Positions 30,733 through 39,634 of a stretch of 57,695 bases of DNA are shown here, piece after piece (position 1 is the first letter of the stretch; each line of letters opens with the position of its first letter). The DNA comes from Caldilineae bacterium. Lineage in GTDB: Bacteria > Chloroflexota > Anaerolineae > JAAEKA01. The stretch covers positions 1-57,695 of the forward strand of contig JACKBK010000022.1 in the NCBI GenBank assembly GCA_020634555.1, read 5' to 3'. Position numbers and translations under genes: made by a program. The notes below the pieces were generated by a model that saw only the letters and a program-made list of their open reading frames with translations, did not search any database and was not told the origin of the DNA.

Positions 30733-33124
30733 CGCACCTGAGTTGACGCCGGCGGACCAACCGGTGCAGCCGCCGGGCGGCCTCTGGAGTCGGCACCGCG
30801 GGGCGATCCTGGTGGGCATTGTGTTCGTGCTGCTGACACTCTACTACAACATCAGCATTCCTCTCTGGGAATCAGACAACGAGTGGGCGCACTTTGATTA
30901 TGCTCGCTATCTAGCAACCAACCGATCGTTGCCCGATGCAAACAGTCCGTTGTTCCTGCCCTTCACTGAGGATCAGTGTCGGGTAGTCGAGGGGCAGACT
31001 GGTTCTCAAGCTGTAAGCCAATATCGTCAGCCGCCGTTCTACTACATGCTGGGCGCGCTCGTGCTCACACCGCTGGCAGATGACTCTTCCGCGGCTTTCG
31101 ATACCAATCCTTACCTCTTCACCGACGGCAAACAGGCGGGATACAATGTCGCCGTGCATCCGAAGCAGGCATTTCCGCCGCAGGGCACCGCGCTGGCCGT
31201 GCATCTGTTGCGGGCTATGTCCGGGTTGATTGGATTGTTTGGGCTGGCGGCTACCTACCTGACCGGCCTGCTCATCTTCCGCGATTCGCGGCTGGCAGCG
31301 GTCATGATGGCAGTCAACGCCTTTGTGCCACAGTATGTCTTCTCCTCTGCGGTGGTCAACAACGACATCCTGGTGGGTGCCCTGAGTTCATGGTGCATCT
31401 TCTTCTGCGTCCGGCTCTACATGCAGCGGTCAGGCCTATGGGCGTTGCTGTTGGCTATGCTGACCGCGACGTTGGCCATCCTCGCCAAATACACCGGCAT
31501 CGTGCTGCTCCCTGTGGTCGCAATCGCCGTGTTGTTTTACCTGGTGCGTTCTTGGAAAGAAGGCTGGACATCCTTCGGAAAGGCATTAGCCGGTGTTGCA
31601 GGGATCACTCTCCTGGCCGGCATGCCAGCATTGGTATGGCTGTGGCGCAATCAGGTCACTTACGGTCGCATCTTTGTACGCTATCCGGCTCTTGACAGCG
31701 TGCTGATAGACGAGCCAAGCCTGACGTTGTTCAACGGGCGGTTGAATCCCCTGCGTGCAGGTGAGTTCGCGTTTATCACCATTTGGGGATTGTTTGGCAA
31801 CGACAACCTATCGCTGCCGGTATGGATACTGGTTCTTCTGGGCATCGTCTGTTTGTTCGCGCTGCTGGGAGTGGGGCTGGTCGTGGCAGGCCGGCGGCAG
31901 CCAAAGCACCTGCGGGTGCTGGCACTGCTGGGCATCTTCTTCATCCTCGAAGCCTGGGCGCTGACCACCGTCAAGGCTATTGGCACCTCCGAACCGCGTG
32001 GCCGCTATCTTATACCGATTTTTTCGACTGCCAGCTTCCTGTTGACCCTGGGTATCTATCGGTTGGCACCTGCACGGTGGAAGGTGGTGGCGCCGAGTGC
32101 GCTGGCGGCAGGTTTGCTGGTTCTTTCACTGGCGATTCCACCCTTCCTGCTGGGTCCTGCCTACGCGCCGCCGCGCTTGGAGGCAAGCGCTGAACTGCTG
32201 CCTGGTGAGGAGTCCATCCACGCCAACTTCGGCGACTTTGCCGAGCTGGTTGGCTACAGTATCGAGCCGCAGGAGTTGCACGTCTGGGATACCGCGCGAG
32301 TCACACTGGTCTGGCGTGTGCTCAAGCATGTTACCAACAACTATACCGTTGGTGTACACTTGCTGGATGGAGCGAAGGAGCCCCACGGCGTAACGGCGCA
32401 TTTCCCGGGCCGCGGGAACTACGCGACCTCGTTGTGGCAGCCCGGCGATGTATTTCGCGACACCTACGAGGTAGCTCTGGAGCCATCGGCGCGCGAGCGT
32501 CTGCCCAGTCTGGGGCAGATCAAGCTGTCGATGTATTGCTATCCCGCCGAGGAGTACGTGCTCATTACCGACTCAGAGGGCACTTCTCTGGGCGACGCTT
32601 TGTACCTTGGACGGATGAAGTGGTTGCCCGGGACAAATACGCCTCCCGCACAGGCTGGCAGCGATGTTTTACTGACACTGGGCGATGAGCTGGAGCTGAC
32701 CAGCCTGCACGTTGCCAACCCAACCCTGCTGCCAGGCCAGGATCTGGTGATCGACCTCACCTGGGATGTGGTGAAGGCGCCCGAACGCGATTATACTGTC
32801 TTTGCCCATCTGGTCGACAGCCAGGGAGTGCAGGTGAACGGCAACGACCAGCCGATGACCGGGGGGATCTATCCCTCTGGCCTGTGGGAGCCGGGTGATG
32901 TCGTTACTCATACCCATCGGTTGTCGATCCCCGCTGACCTGCCAACAGGCGACTATGAGGTTGTGATGGGCGTGTACGATCCTGTGACCGGTGAGCGGCT
33001 TGCTGTACGGGATGAGTCAGGGAACGAGTTGCCTGACAACTCGTTCCCTGTAGTCACACTGGATCTGCATCCCAAGCGTGTATTCATCCCATCGGTCCGG
33101 GTGCAGAAGCCTCAGAACCAATAG
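30719..33124 (+). CDS. Large GT-C/PMT-like membrane glycosyltransferase with C-terminal beta domains
   Basis: An 801-residue protein starting inside the end of the GT4 gene. One N-terminal helix (about 29-46) is followed by a long outside loop with WESDNEWAHFDYARYL, an acidic motif reminiscent of ArnT/PMT-type lipid-sugar transferases. About ten more helices follow up to residue 490. From about 500 to 795 it has two beta-rich domains with repeats of a similar phrase: WQPGDVFRDTYEVAL and WEPGDVVTHTHRLSI. I do not recognise a fixed family for this combination. The last frame codons are clean and immediately precede the frameshifted block. Confidence 0.75.
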   Translation: MVLVDAPELTPADQPVQPPGGLWSRHRGAILVGIVFVLLTLYYNISIPLWESDNEWAHFDYARYLATNRSLPDANSPLFLPFTEDQCRVVEGQTGSQAVSQYRQPPFYYMLGALVLTPLADDSSAAFDTNPYLFTDGKQAGYNVAVHPKQAFPPQGTALAVHLLRAMSGLIGLFGLAATYLTGLLIFRDSRLAAVMMAVNAFVPQYVFSSAVVNNDILVGALSSWCIFFCVRLYMQRSGLWALLLAMLTATLAILAKYTGIVLLPVVAIAVLFYLVRSWKEGWTSFGKALAGVAGITLLAGMPALVWLWRNQVTYGRIFVRYPALDSVLIDEPSLTLFNGRLNPLRAGEFAFITIWGLFGNDNLSLPVWILVLLGIVCLFALLGVGLVVAGRRQPKHLRVLALLGIFFILEAWALTTVKAIGTSEPRGRYLIPIFSTASFLLTLGIYRLAPARWKVVAPSALAAGLLVLSLAIPPFLLGPAYAPPRLEASAELLPGEESIHANFGDFAELVGYSIEPQELHVWDTARVTLVWRVLKHVTNNYTVGVHLLDGAKEPHGVTAHFPGRGNYATSLWQPGDVFRDTYEVALEPSARERLPSLGQIKLSMYCYPAEEYVLITDSEGTSLGDALYLGRMKWLPGTNTPPAQAGSDVLLTLGDELELTSLHVANPTLLPGQDLVIDLTWDVVKAPERDYTVFAHLVDSQGVQVNGNDQPMTGGIYPSGLWEPGDVVTHTHRLSIPADLPTGDYEVVMGVYDPVTGERLAVRDESGNELPDNSFPVVTLDLHPKRVFIPSVRVQKPQNQ

Positions 33125-33147
33125 CGAATTGGTGTTGTGTAAACCTT

Positions 33148-34600
33148 ATGACTTCGGGACTGGTTCGTCGCCTGCAACAACTACTCTTTCATCATGACGC
33201 GCGCGTCGCGCACGGGATGTTGGTCGCGCTATTGCTGCTGGCGGCCCTGGTCGTGGCGGTGGTGGTGGCGGTGGCCGGTCCGATCTATGCAGTCGGGGCG
33301 GGGTTGGGACTGGGCGCTGCCTATCTGGCGTTACGCAGCCCGCGCTGGGGGTTGGTTTTCGTCATATTTCAGGTGGCTACATTACACTGCCCTTCGCGAC
33401 ATTCCGTTCCGCCTGGGGTTCAAGCCGACATTTCTCTGACACCAGCCACATTGGCTGCATTTGGGTCTGGGCGTCGATTAATCCTCACCGATGCGGGCGC
33501 TTTACCGCTCTCCATGCCGGGACCGCGGTGGCGTTGTTCTCTTTCTGGCGTTGTTTGCCTTCCGCTGGGCGCTGCGCCGGCGCCGCCCCAACGTACCACC
33601 ATCAAATGCGCAGAAGTCATCCTCGGCGTAGTAACCGCTGTTGTGGTGATCAATGTCGATATGGCGAAGGATCTGGAATGGGCGATGGGTGACTGGCAAT
33701 CCTTGCGGGGCCGGCTCGGCGATCGGCGTCCGTGTTCTACGTCATCCTGAGGGTCGGGGATGGATACTTCAAGCTAATCCGACGGCTTCGACGCCGCGCC
33801 CATCGGATAGGTCACGTAGCGCGATGCGCCATCAGCTTTTATCTCGTCCGAATACGTTTGGCGGCATCATTTGATCCTGTTCTCAACACTGGCGTTTACC
33901 GCAGTTTACGCCACCCAAGCGCTGGGTGGTTGGCGTTGATCGTCGCGCTGGGCGTGGCGCGTGCTGTCGGCTACTCCTGGCGCGATGGTGGAACTGGCAA
34001 CGCTGCTGGTGCTTTGCTGCGCTACCAAGCACGCGCACTTTAGGGGCTGATTGGGCTGGTGTTGTTGCTGCTTCTGCTCGGACGAGAACTACGTGGCAGC
34101 TTCAAAGGCATTCAAAGGCCAGGATCTGGCGACGCAAATGCGTTTCAGGTGGTACCGGGGCGCCGCTGCGGTGCGCTATCGGTGTTCGGCGTCCGGATTG
34201 GCGGCACGCCTGATATCGACCTGTACAGCTCGGCGTCAGCAGCGTCCTGCTGATGGCTGAGACGATGAGCGTGGTGGACTGCTGTCTTCTTTTTGGCTAT
34301 GGTGGTCTGGCCCCGCGGCGTTTTTTCAGCCTGCTGCATGTTACGACGTGGCCTGACCGACGACCGGCAGGAGACATTGTTGCTGGGATTGGCGCGGCCG
34401 TGGCCGGCGTTTTTGTGGCACGCGGTGTTTTGGATCGCTATCTCTTTAATCTGGCCCTGTCGCACATGGTGGCCTGTTCTGGATTCGTCGGGCTGGGGAT
34501 GGCGGCGATTCTGATTGAGCGCCGAGGCCTGTCGGTCCGCAAAACAGCAGCGACCGACCATCGCTGTGGTATACTCCGCGCGCTTTTCCACGTCAGGTGA
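33148..34600 (+). pseudogene. O-antigen ligase-like gene, heavily frameshifted
   Basis: The first 75 codons from the ATG at 33148 read normally, as two membrane helices and LRSPRWGLVFVIF. After that, familiar pieces of a Wzy/WaaL-type O-antigen ligase appear in order in changing frames: IPFRLGFKPTFL, LALFAFRWALRRRRPNV, VVINVDMAKDLEWAMG, GQDLATQMRF, GTPDIDLYS, MAETMSVV, RGLTDDRQETLLLG, DRYLFNLALSHMVA, GLGMAAILIERR. No single frame covers more than about 200 codons. The intact protein should be about 480-500 residues and would polymerise or ligate surface glycan, fitting its glycosyltransferase neighbours. It is either a pseudogene or sequence with many indel errors. Confidence 0.75.
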
Positions 34601-34685
34601 ACGGTACCTACTCAGCGCGGCTTCAGGTTGCCGCACGGCAATACAGGCTGACAGTAACGGTACTTGCGGAAGTGACTGTCACTTT

Positions 34686-35028
34686 ATGAACATCACGTCC
34701 GGTTCGACTTCCGCCGCCATGCACAGTTCTTGCGATCGGGGCAAAGGTGCTAACGGGCGCGATTAACGAGCCGCCGCACAACAGGCCATCGCCGCCGGTG
34801 GTACATCGTGCTCTGACTGGCTGCCGCGCCAGAAGTCATCGCCAGCTCCGGCCTGCGGTGATTATCCGGCCTGCTGTGAAGCAGGGTCGCGCCCTCCGTC
34901 CGGCGATCTGCGCCTGTCTTGTCCATCGCGCAAATGCTCGATATTATGGGTGGCCGGTTTGTTGCGGGTTTCAAGGTTTTCGATTCATAACAGGAAACCA
35001 TCGAGAGCTATCGAGTGACTGCCTTTAA
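34686..35028 (+). pseudogene. STAS-domain anti-anti-sigma factor (RsbV-like), frameshifted
   Basis: A start MNITSG is followed by broken frames. The second half shows the phrases of a STAS protein: PSGDLRL, then AGFKVFDS-like letters across two frames (GLLRVSRF / CGFQGFRF) and ESYR near the end. The length, about 114 codons, fits a STAS protein. A possible -10 box TATACT is at 34570-34575. In a partner-switching system this protein, when unphosphorylated, would free a sigma factor or other target from the RsbW-like kinase encoded next. Identification rests on motif order and context. Confidence 0.5.
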
Positions 35029-35557
35029 TGGCGCTACCAATCCAAACCATCCCGTTCCGCAGAGGAGATTTCATCGCCAAGCGACCCCGTCCCGACCATC
35101 AGGCAAGCAAATTCCAGTGTACGATCTGTTCATCGCTACACGGCAGGATCTCGACGGCAGCAAAGGCTCGGAAGTAAGCCGCCTTCAAGAGCGTCACCGA
35201 TCAGGGAGCCCATTTACCGCGCTTCGTGCTCGACGCCAGGCGACGTCGCCAGCCAGCAGCGCGATCGCAGGTGTTGATGACCAACCTACCAACAGGCCAA
35301 GCGCTTTAACCGCGGCAACATCTACCTGGCCACTTCGCGCCAAAAGCTAAGATCACCGAGCATGACCGCAGGCTTGCTGCCGGCGTTCTTGGAATGTTCA
35401 GACCCTATGAAAGTGCAACCGAAGCGGTCGGCGCCTGGTAACTCCGACTGTCTCCTGAAGCGTCCCCTGCCGTGGCGGGAGTCTCCGACCGAGTCACGGA
35501 AAATTAAGGCTCAGTCGAAACCGGCCACAAGCTTTGCGATGGTAATCCTGACCTTCT
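35029..35557 (+). other. Unidentified broken coding sequence, with a palindromic repeat at its end
   Basis: No frame stays open for long. Readable strings such as RFVLDARRRR, RGNIYLAT and HDRRLAAGVLGMFRPYESATEAVGAW suggest one or two former genes, but I could not name a family. The end (35472-35529) has GTGGCGGGAGTCTCCGACCG and AACCGGCCACAAG, pieces of the palindrome family at 8975-9030. Confidence 0.35.
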
Positions 35558-35985
35558 ATGACAGAACTGCTCGTCACCAGCGACCTGGACCCACTTGCCG
35601 CTCGTGCTGGACTTTGTGCGCGCCGCACTGCATAGATGCGCGGCGCCGAACAGCGACGGAGATCTTTGCGTGCGAGAGTTGGCAACCGACGAGGCGTGCG
35701 CCGTATCATGGAACACTTACGCGGGACGTCCCGACGGCGGATCGGGTCAAATGCTGCCGGGTGGTCAGCGGGCGAATGTTGCGTCAACGATACGGGACAT
35801 CCTTCGAGCCGGGAGGTCGAGCCACCGCATTTACCGATGACCTGGGAAAGAACAGGTGGGCGGACTTGGCCTGCATTTCATGCACCGCCTGGACGATGTG
35901 GTCTTCGAGGTTTGGCGAGACCGAGACACCGTTACCATGAGCAAAGAGCACATCGGCGGAGCCGTAAACATGTTTCATAGGATGG
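35558..35985 (+). pseudogene. RsbW-like serine kinase (HATPase), frameshifted
   Basis: Starts MTELLVTSDLDPLAA at 35558. Later frames give LDFVRAAL, then TDEACAVSWNTYAGRPDGGS (the N-box region, normally DEACTNIIEHAY), RYGTSFEPG and EQVGGLGLHFMHRLDDVVFEV (the G-box of GHKL kinases). Together these outline a 140-residue RsbW/SpoIIAB-type kinase whose frame changes at least four times. Its role would be to bind and phosphorylate the STAS protein and to hold a sigma factor or other target. Neighbouring STAS and SpoIIE genes make the case stronger. Confidence 0.65.
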
Positions 35986-36046
35986 GGTCTTGTGCCATTC
36001 CGCCCCCACCTTCGAGGGGCTGTCCACAGCCATAACGGGCTGTCGC

Positions 36047-37356
36047 ATGAACAAGAAAACGCAGCCGAAAAGCCGGAAACACGCAGCCAGCGAACACGGA
36101 TTCTCGGCGTATCAGTCACTTCAGCCAGGTCGACCTGGCCGCGTTAACAGGCCAGGCTGGCCATTGTCCGTTGCAACGGTACAGACGGGTTGTGTGGTTG
36201 GTCTATCAGGTCAGGCGCATCGTTGACGCCGACCATTTTCACCGGACTGTTCGAAGACAGCTTCAACCTCAAAGTGTGGGTTCAGGATGGCAAACGCCTG
36301 CCCATGCCTCTTTCCCGGCGCCGGGGCTGGTTATCATCCGGCTGGATGCGGGCCACGCTGACCGCGCTGCTGGTGCGCTCTCGGCTGGGATACCGGGTTT
36401 ATAGCGCGTCCAGCTACGACTCGACGATCCTGCGCTTTCGGCTGTTCGTGCCGCTTTGTTGGCGCAGCGACGAGACTGTGGGGTCGATGTCCGTTCAACA
36501 CCACCGGCCAGACATGTTCGATGAACGATCTACGCACGATGAACCATCATCGGCCACCACGCAGCCAGCGCCATCGTCAACGCCCGGCTCTTTCAAACCG
36601 TTCAACTAACCGGAAGCAATTGGCAGCCGCTCCGCCGAAAGTGAATAACCAGGCGCTGACGAAGCTGAAACTCGACTTTCGATCAACTGCTGACCAAAGT
36701 AGTAGAGCTGATCACTGACGCTTCGGCTTCGCCGGAATATTCCTGGTGGAAGGAGCAGAGACGCATCAGGCCGTCTTTGCGCCAGCGGCAGCCATCAGCT
36801 CAGCCAGATATAGCTTCAACGAGGGGCGCACATAACGGTTCGAAAGAGGCTATCATCAGCGCTGGGTTGCGGCGACCGGCCAGCCCGCTGCTGGTCAGGG
36901 GATGTAACACAAGAGCGCACTTCATCCCGACGACCCGCCTGCTGCCCGACGAAGTCGGAACTGGCTGTACGCGCTGGTGGTGGAGGGCGGGGTTACAACG
37001 GCGATAACGCTGGATGTGCAGAACCGCGAGCCAGGCAGGCTGGGCGAGAACCTGTTCGTGCTGACCACCCTGGCCGACGACGTGCAGGTAGCTGTCGATT
37101 CTACATGGTCGTGGGCAAAAAACAGGAGGAGGCGTGGATCACTACGGTGCTGCAGATGGCTCGACGGCAACCAGGCTGAGAACACCGGTGTCGCTACCGG
37201 TCACGCATCACGACCATGCTGGTCGGCGCCGTCTGGTAAGCGTCTGGCACGAGGCGGAAGGCGACTGGCGGACGCGATCTGGCCGATGCGGTTGGTCTTG
37301 ACCGCGAGCGTCTGGCGCCCGCAGCTTCCGGGCTGTCACCGGGTACCTCCACCGCG
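36047..37356 (+). pseudogene. 5' part of a multi-GAF SpoIIE phosphatase (RsbU-like), frameshifted
   Basis: A start at 36047 reads MNKKTQPKSRKHAASEHGF. Then GAF-domain phrases occur in order in different frames: VYQVRRIVDADHFH, GLFEDSFNLKVWVQDGKRLP, DETVGSMSVQHHRPDMFDE, KVNNQALTKLKLDF, LLTKVVELITDA, DVQNREPGRLGENLFVLTTLAD and VWHEAEGDWR. They line up with two or more GAF domains ahead of the intact part. The frame becomes stable only at about 37240. Full length would have been about 940 residues. Confidence 0.7.
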
Positions 37357-38886
37357 TTGGCCCAGCTTCTCGTACGGCCGGCGCCGATCCTTCTGGAACG
37401 CGATGCGGCAGGCGTGTTGCCCGACGCGCTGTGGCGCTCGCTGGCCGGCGACGAGGTGATGCTGCTGCCGCTGCTGGCACAGAACCGTCTTATCGGCTGC
37501 ATGCTGGTGAGTCTCAACCGGGAAAGCGTGCCTGTGCGGCTGCACGACAAACGAATGGGCATGTTGGCCGGCATCGCGCAACAGGTGGCCGCCTCCATAG
37601 AAAGCGTGCGCCAGGCCGGCTATCGCGACGAGGAAGCCTGGATTTCCTGGGCGCTGCTGGAGGTATCGCAGGCCATCTCCAACGCGCAGACCATCGATGA
37701 AATGCTGGAGCACGTCGTTCGGCTCACACCCCTGCTGGCAGGCGTCGATCGCTGCGCGGCCTTACTGCTCGACAAGGAAAGCGGCGACTTCGTTGTCAGC
37801 CAGTTGCATGTCGGCCGAGGCGACTCGGCTGAAGCTTTTGCCGAAATGCGGCTGCCACCTGGAGCAGTACCGCTGATCGATCTGGCCCGCGCGACTCGAA
37901 CAATTCAATATATTGCCGACGCGCGCAACAGCGATCTGGTGCCGTCGCGGTGGCGCGAGGTTGTGGGAAGCAAGAATCTGGTGGCTGCGCCGCTGGCTGT
38001 GCAGGACGACGTCCTGGGCATGCTGCTGGTGGACGCGGTGGAGTCGGACCGTGATATCAGCCAGCGGCGGCGCGACATCGTGGCCGGGATCGCCCGCCAG
38101 GCCAGCCTGAGTCTGGAAAACTTTCAACTCCAGGTACAGGAGCAGCAACGGATCCGCCTGCTGCAGGAACTGGAAGTTGCGCATCGCATCCAGACCAGCC
38201 TGCTGCCTGATGAGATCCCCGACGTGCCGGGCTATGAGCTGGCCCACGACTGGGAGGCGGCGCGCGAGGTGGGCGGCGACTTCTACGACTTCATCCCGTT
38301 GCCCGACGGCAAACTGGGTATCGTCATGGCCGATGTGGCTGACAAGGGCGTGCCCGCGGCGCTGTTCATGGCGCGCACGTCCACGCTGCTGCGGCTGTCG
38401 GCGCAGGACTATGCGTCACCTGACCGGGCGCTGGTACACGCCAACCGCTGGCTGAACGCCAGCAACCGCGAGGATATGTTCGTCACCGCCTGGTACGGCA
38501 TGTTGGATCCGGCGAACCACAAAATCCAGTACGCCAACGCGGGCCACGGATTGGCGCTGCACGTCAGCGCGGCCGACGGCGCTGTGCAACCGCTGCGCAG
38601 CCGCGGCATCGCACTGGGCATCGTGGACGACCCGGTTATCGACACAGATACACTGGTGCTGGCGCCGGGCGATCTGGTCGTCCTCTACACCGACGGGGTA
38701 GTGGACATCCTGGACAAGGAAGGTGAGGAGTTCGGCCAGGAGCGGCTGCACGATCTGTTGGTGGCACACCGGCGCGGTACGGCTCAGGAGGTCGCAGACG
38801 CGATTATTGCCGCTGTTTGGGCGCACGCTGGCCAGACAGCGGTAGTGGACGACGTGACGCTGGTGGTGGTGCGCCGCCGTGCTTGA
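37357..38886 (+). CDS. GAF-SpoIIE serine phosphatase, readable 3' part (RsbU-like)
   Basis: A 509-residue readable portion of a larger protein; the frame is open back to about 37240 and the TTG at 37357 is not a convincing start. Residues 1-85 are the end of one GAF domain (LLPLLAQNRLIGCMLVSLN). Residues about 95-255 form a second GAF domain. From 265 on is a PP2C/SpoIIE phosphatase with EVAHRIQTSLLPDEIPDVPG, the metal motif REVGGDFYDFIPLPDGKLGIVMADVADKG, YANAGHG and LYTDGV. It should remove phosphate from the STAS protein encoded upstream in response to a signal sensed by the GAF domains. Confidence 0.85.
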   Translation: MAQLLVRPAPILLERDAAGVLPDALWRSLAGDEVMLLPLLAQNRLIGCMLVSLNRESVPVRLHDKRMGMLAGIAQQVAASIESVRQAGYRDEEAWISWALLEVSQAISNAQTIDEMLEHVVRLTPLLAGVDRCAALLLDKESGDFVVSQLHVGRGDSAEAFAEMRLPPGAVPLIDLARATRTIQYIADARNSDLVPSRWREVVGSKNLVAAPLAVQDDVLGMLLVDAVESDRDISQRRRDIVAGIARQASLSLENFQLQVQEQQRIRLLQELEVAHRIQTSLLPDEIPDVPGYELAHDWEAAREVGGDFYDFIPLPDGKLGIVMADVADKGVPAALFMARTSTLLRLSAQDYASPDRALVHANRWLNASNREDMFVTAWYGMLDPANHKIQYANAGHGLALHVSAADGAVQPLRSRGIALGIVDDPVIDTDTLVLAPGDLVVLYTDGVVDILDKEGEEFGQERLHDLLVAHRRGTAQEVADAIIAAVWAHAGQTAVVDDVTLVVVRRRA

Positions 38887-38898
38887 TATGACGCGAAC

Positions 38899-38927
38899 TT
38901 GTGTTCTTAAGGTTATGGTGCTATAAT
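38899..38927 (+). promoter_or_regulatory. rpsO promoter
   Basis: TTGTGT (38899-38904) and TATAAT (38922-38927) separated by 17 bases. Start near 38934 gives an rpsO leader of about 78 bases. Confidence 0.78.
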
Positions 38928-38936
38928 CCCGCAAGT

Positions 38937-38985
38937 TGTGCTGGGCTACACGCCTTGGTATTCCAGCGGTAGCCCGGCTCTTTCT
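38937..38985 (+). promoter_or_regulatory. rpsO leader stem-loop, possible S15 binding site
   Basis: CTGGGCTAC at 38941-38949 pairs with GTAGCCCGG at 38969-38977 (8 Watson-Crick pairs and one wobble) across a 19-base loop that ends 20 bases before the AAGGAG Shine-Dalgarno. Ribosomal protein S15 represses its own mRNA through leader structures that differ between bacterial groups. This hairpin is well placed for such a role, but I have only the fold and the position. Confidence 0.5.
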
Positions 38986-39011
38986 ATGTAGTGATCTAAG
39001 GAGACTAACGA

Positions 39012-39281
39012 GTGCCTCTCAGCAAGACGGAAAAAGATACCATCACGAAGGAATACCAGGTACACTCTACCGATACCGGTTCGCCGGAAGTACAGATCGC
39101 ACTTCTCACTGTGCGCATCAACTCGCTTATCGAGCATCTCAAGGAGCATAAGCATGATGAAGCGTCACGGCGAGGATTGTTGAAGCTGGTCGGCCAGAGA
39201 CGCCGCCACCTGGCATATCTGAGCCGCAAAGATCAGGTGCGTTACAAGCAACTGATCGAGCGCCTCGGACTACGGAAGTAA
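39012..39281 (+). CDS. rpsO: 30S ribosomal protein S15
   Basis: Binds 16S rRNA in the platform of the small subunit. The 89 residues match the family in length and wording (EYQVHSTDTGSPEVQIALLT, INSLIEHLKEHKHDEASRRGLL, VGQRRRHLAYL). GTG start with AAGGAG nine bases upstream. Flanked by its own promoter and a terminator, and followed by pnp, a conserved gene pair. Confidence 0.98.
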   Translation: MPLSKTEKDTITKEYQVHSTDTGSPEVQIALLTVRINSLIEHLKEHKHDEASRRGLLKLVGQRRRHLAYLSRKDQVRYKQLIERLGLRK

Positions 39282-39286
39282 CGAGT

Positions 39287-39327
39287 TGTCGGGTAGAAAG
39301 GCTGAGCCTTCCTACCCGACACATTTT
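39287..39327 (+). terminator. rpsO terminator
   Basis: GTCGGGTAG...AGGCT and AGCCT...CTACCCGAC form a 14-base stem with small internal mismatches, directly after the rpsO stop, followed by ACACATTTTG. Confidence 0.8.
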
Positions 39328-39634
39328 GTAAGACCAACCAAACCTGATCGAACCTTGGAGCCGGCTGATCTGGCGCAGAGATGGTTCAGGTATTGGGGAG
39401 TGCCGCTGAGTGGAACAGTAATCAGTAAACAGTGATCGGTAAACAGTCTCGGACTGCCGCCTACCGATTACGGATCACGGATTACCGATCACCTGGGCGA
39501 TACTCCCCAGTCCCTGACCTCCGTGCCAGACCGGCGCCCGTGGCTACTTCGTGTTGCCGCGGGTGTTCTCGCGTTGAGGGCTGCGCGAGGGGTGGTCAAG
39601 TTTGGCAAGATCAACCAAACCCGAAAGGACTGAC
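39328..39634 (+). other. rpsO-pnp intergenic region with a dispersed repeat
   Basis: No gene is visible in these 307 bases. The middle (39416-39492) holds the CAGTAATCAGTAAACAGTGA / TACCGATTACGGATCACGG inverted repeat related to the insert in the SAM riboswitch P3 arm. Another inverted pair, ATTGGGGAGTGCC (39395) and GCGATACTCCCCAGT (39497), encloses it. PNPase mRNAs are often autoregulated through leader hairpins, so part of this region may have that role. Confidence 0.55.

Noticed and set aside
34600..36000. Possible phage or transposon island, because no long ORF is present.
   Set aside because: No integrase, transposase or terminal repeats were seen, and STAS and RsbW-like phrases show that it is broken chromosomal genes.
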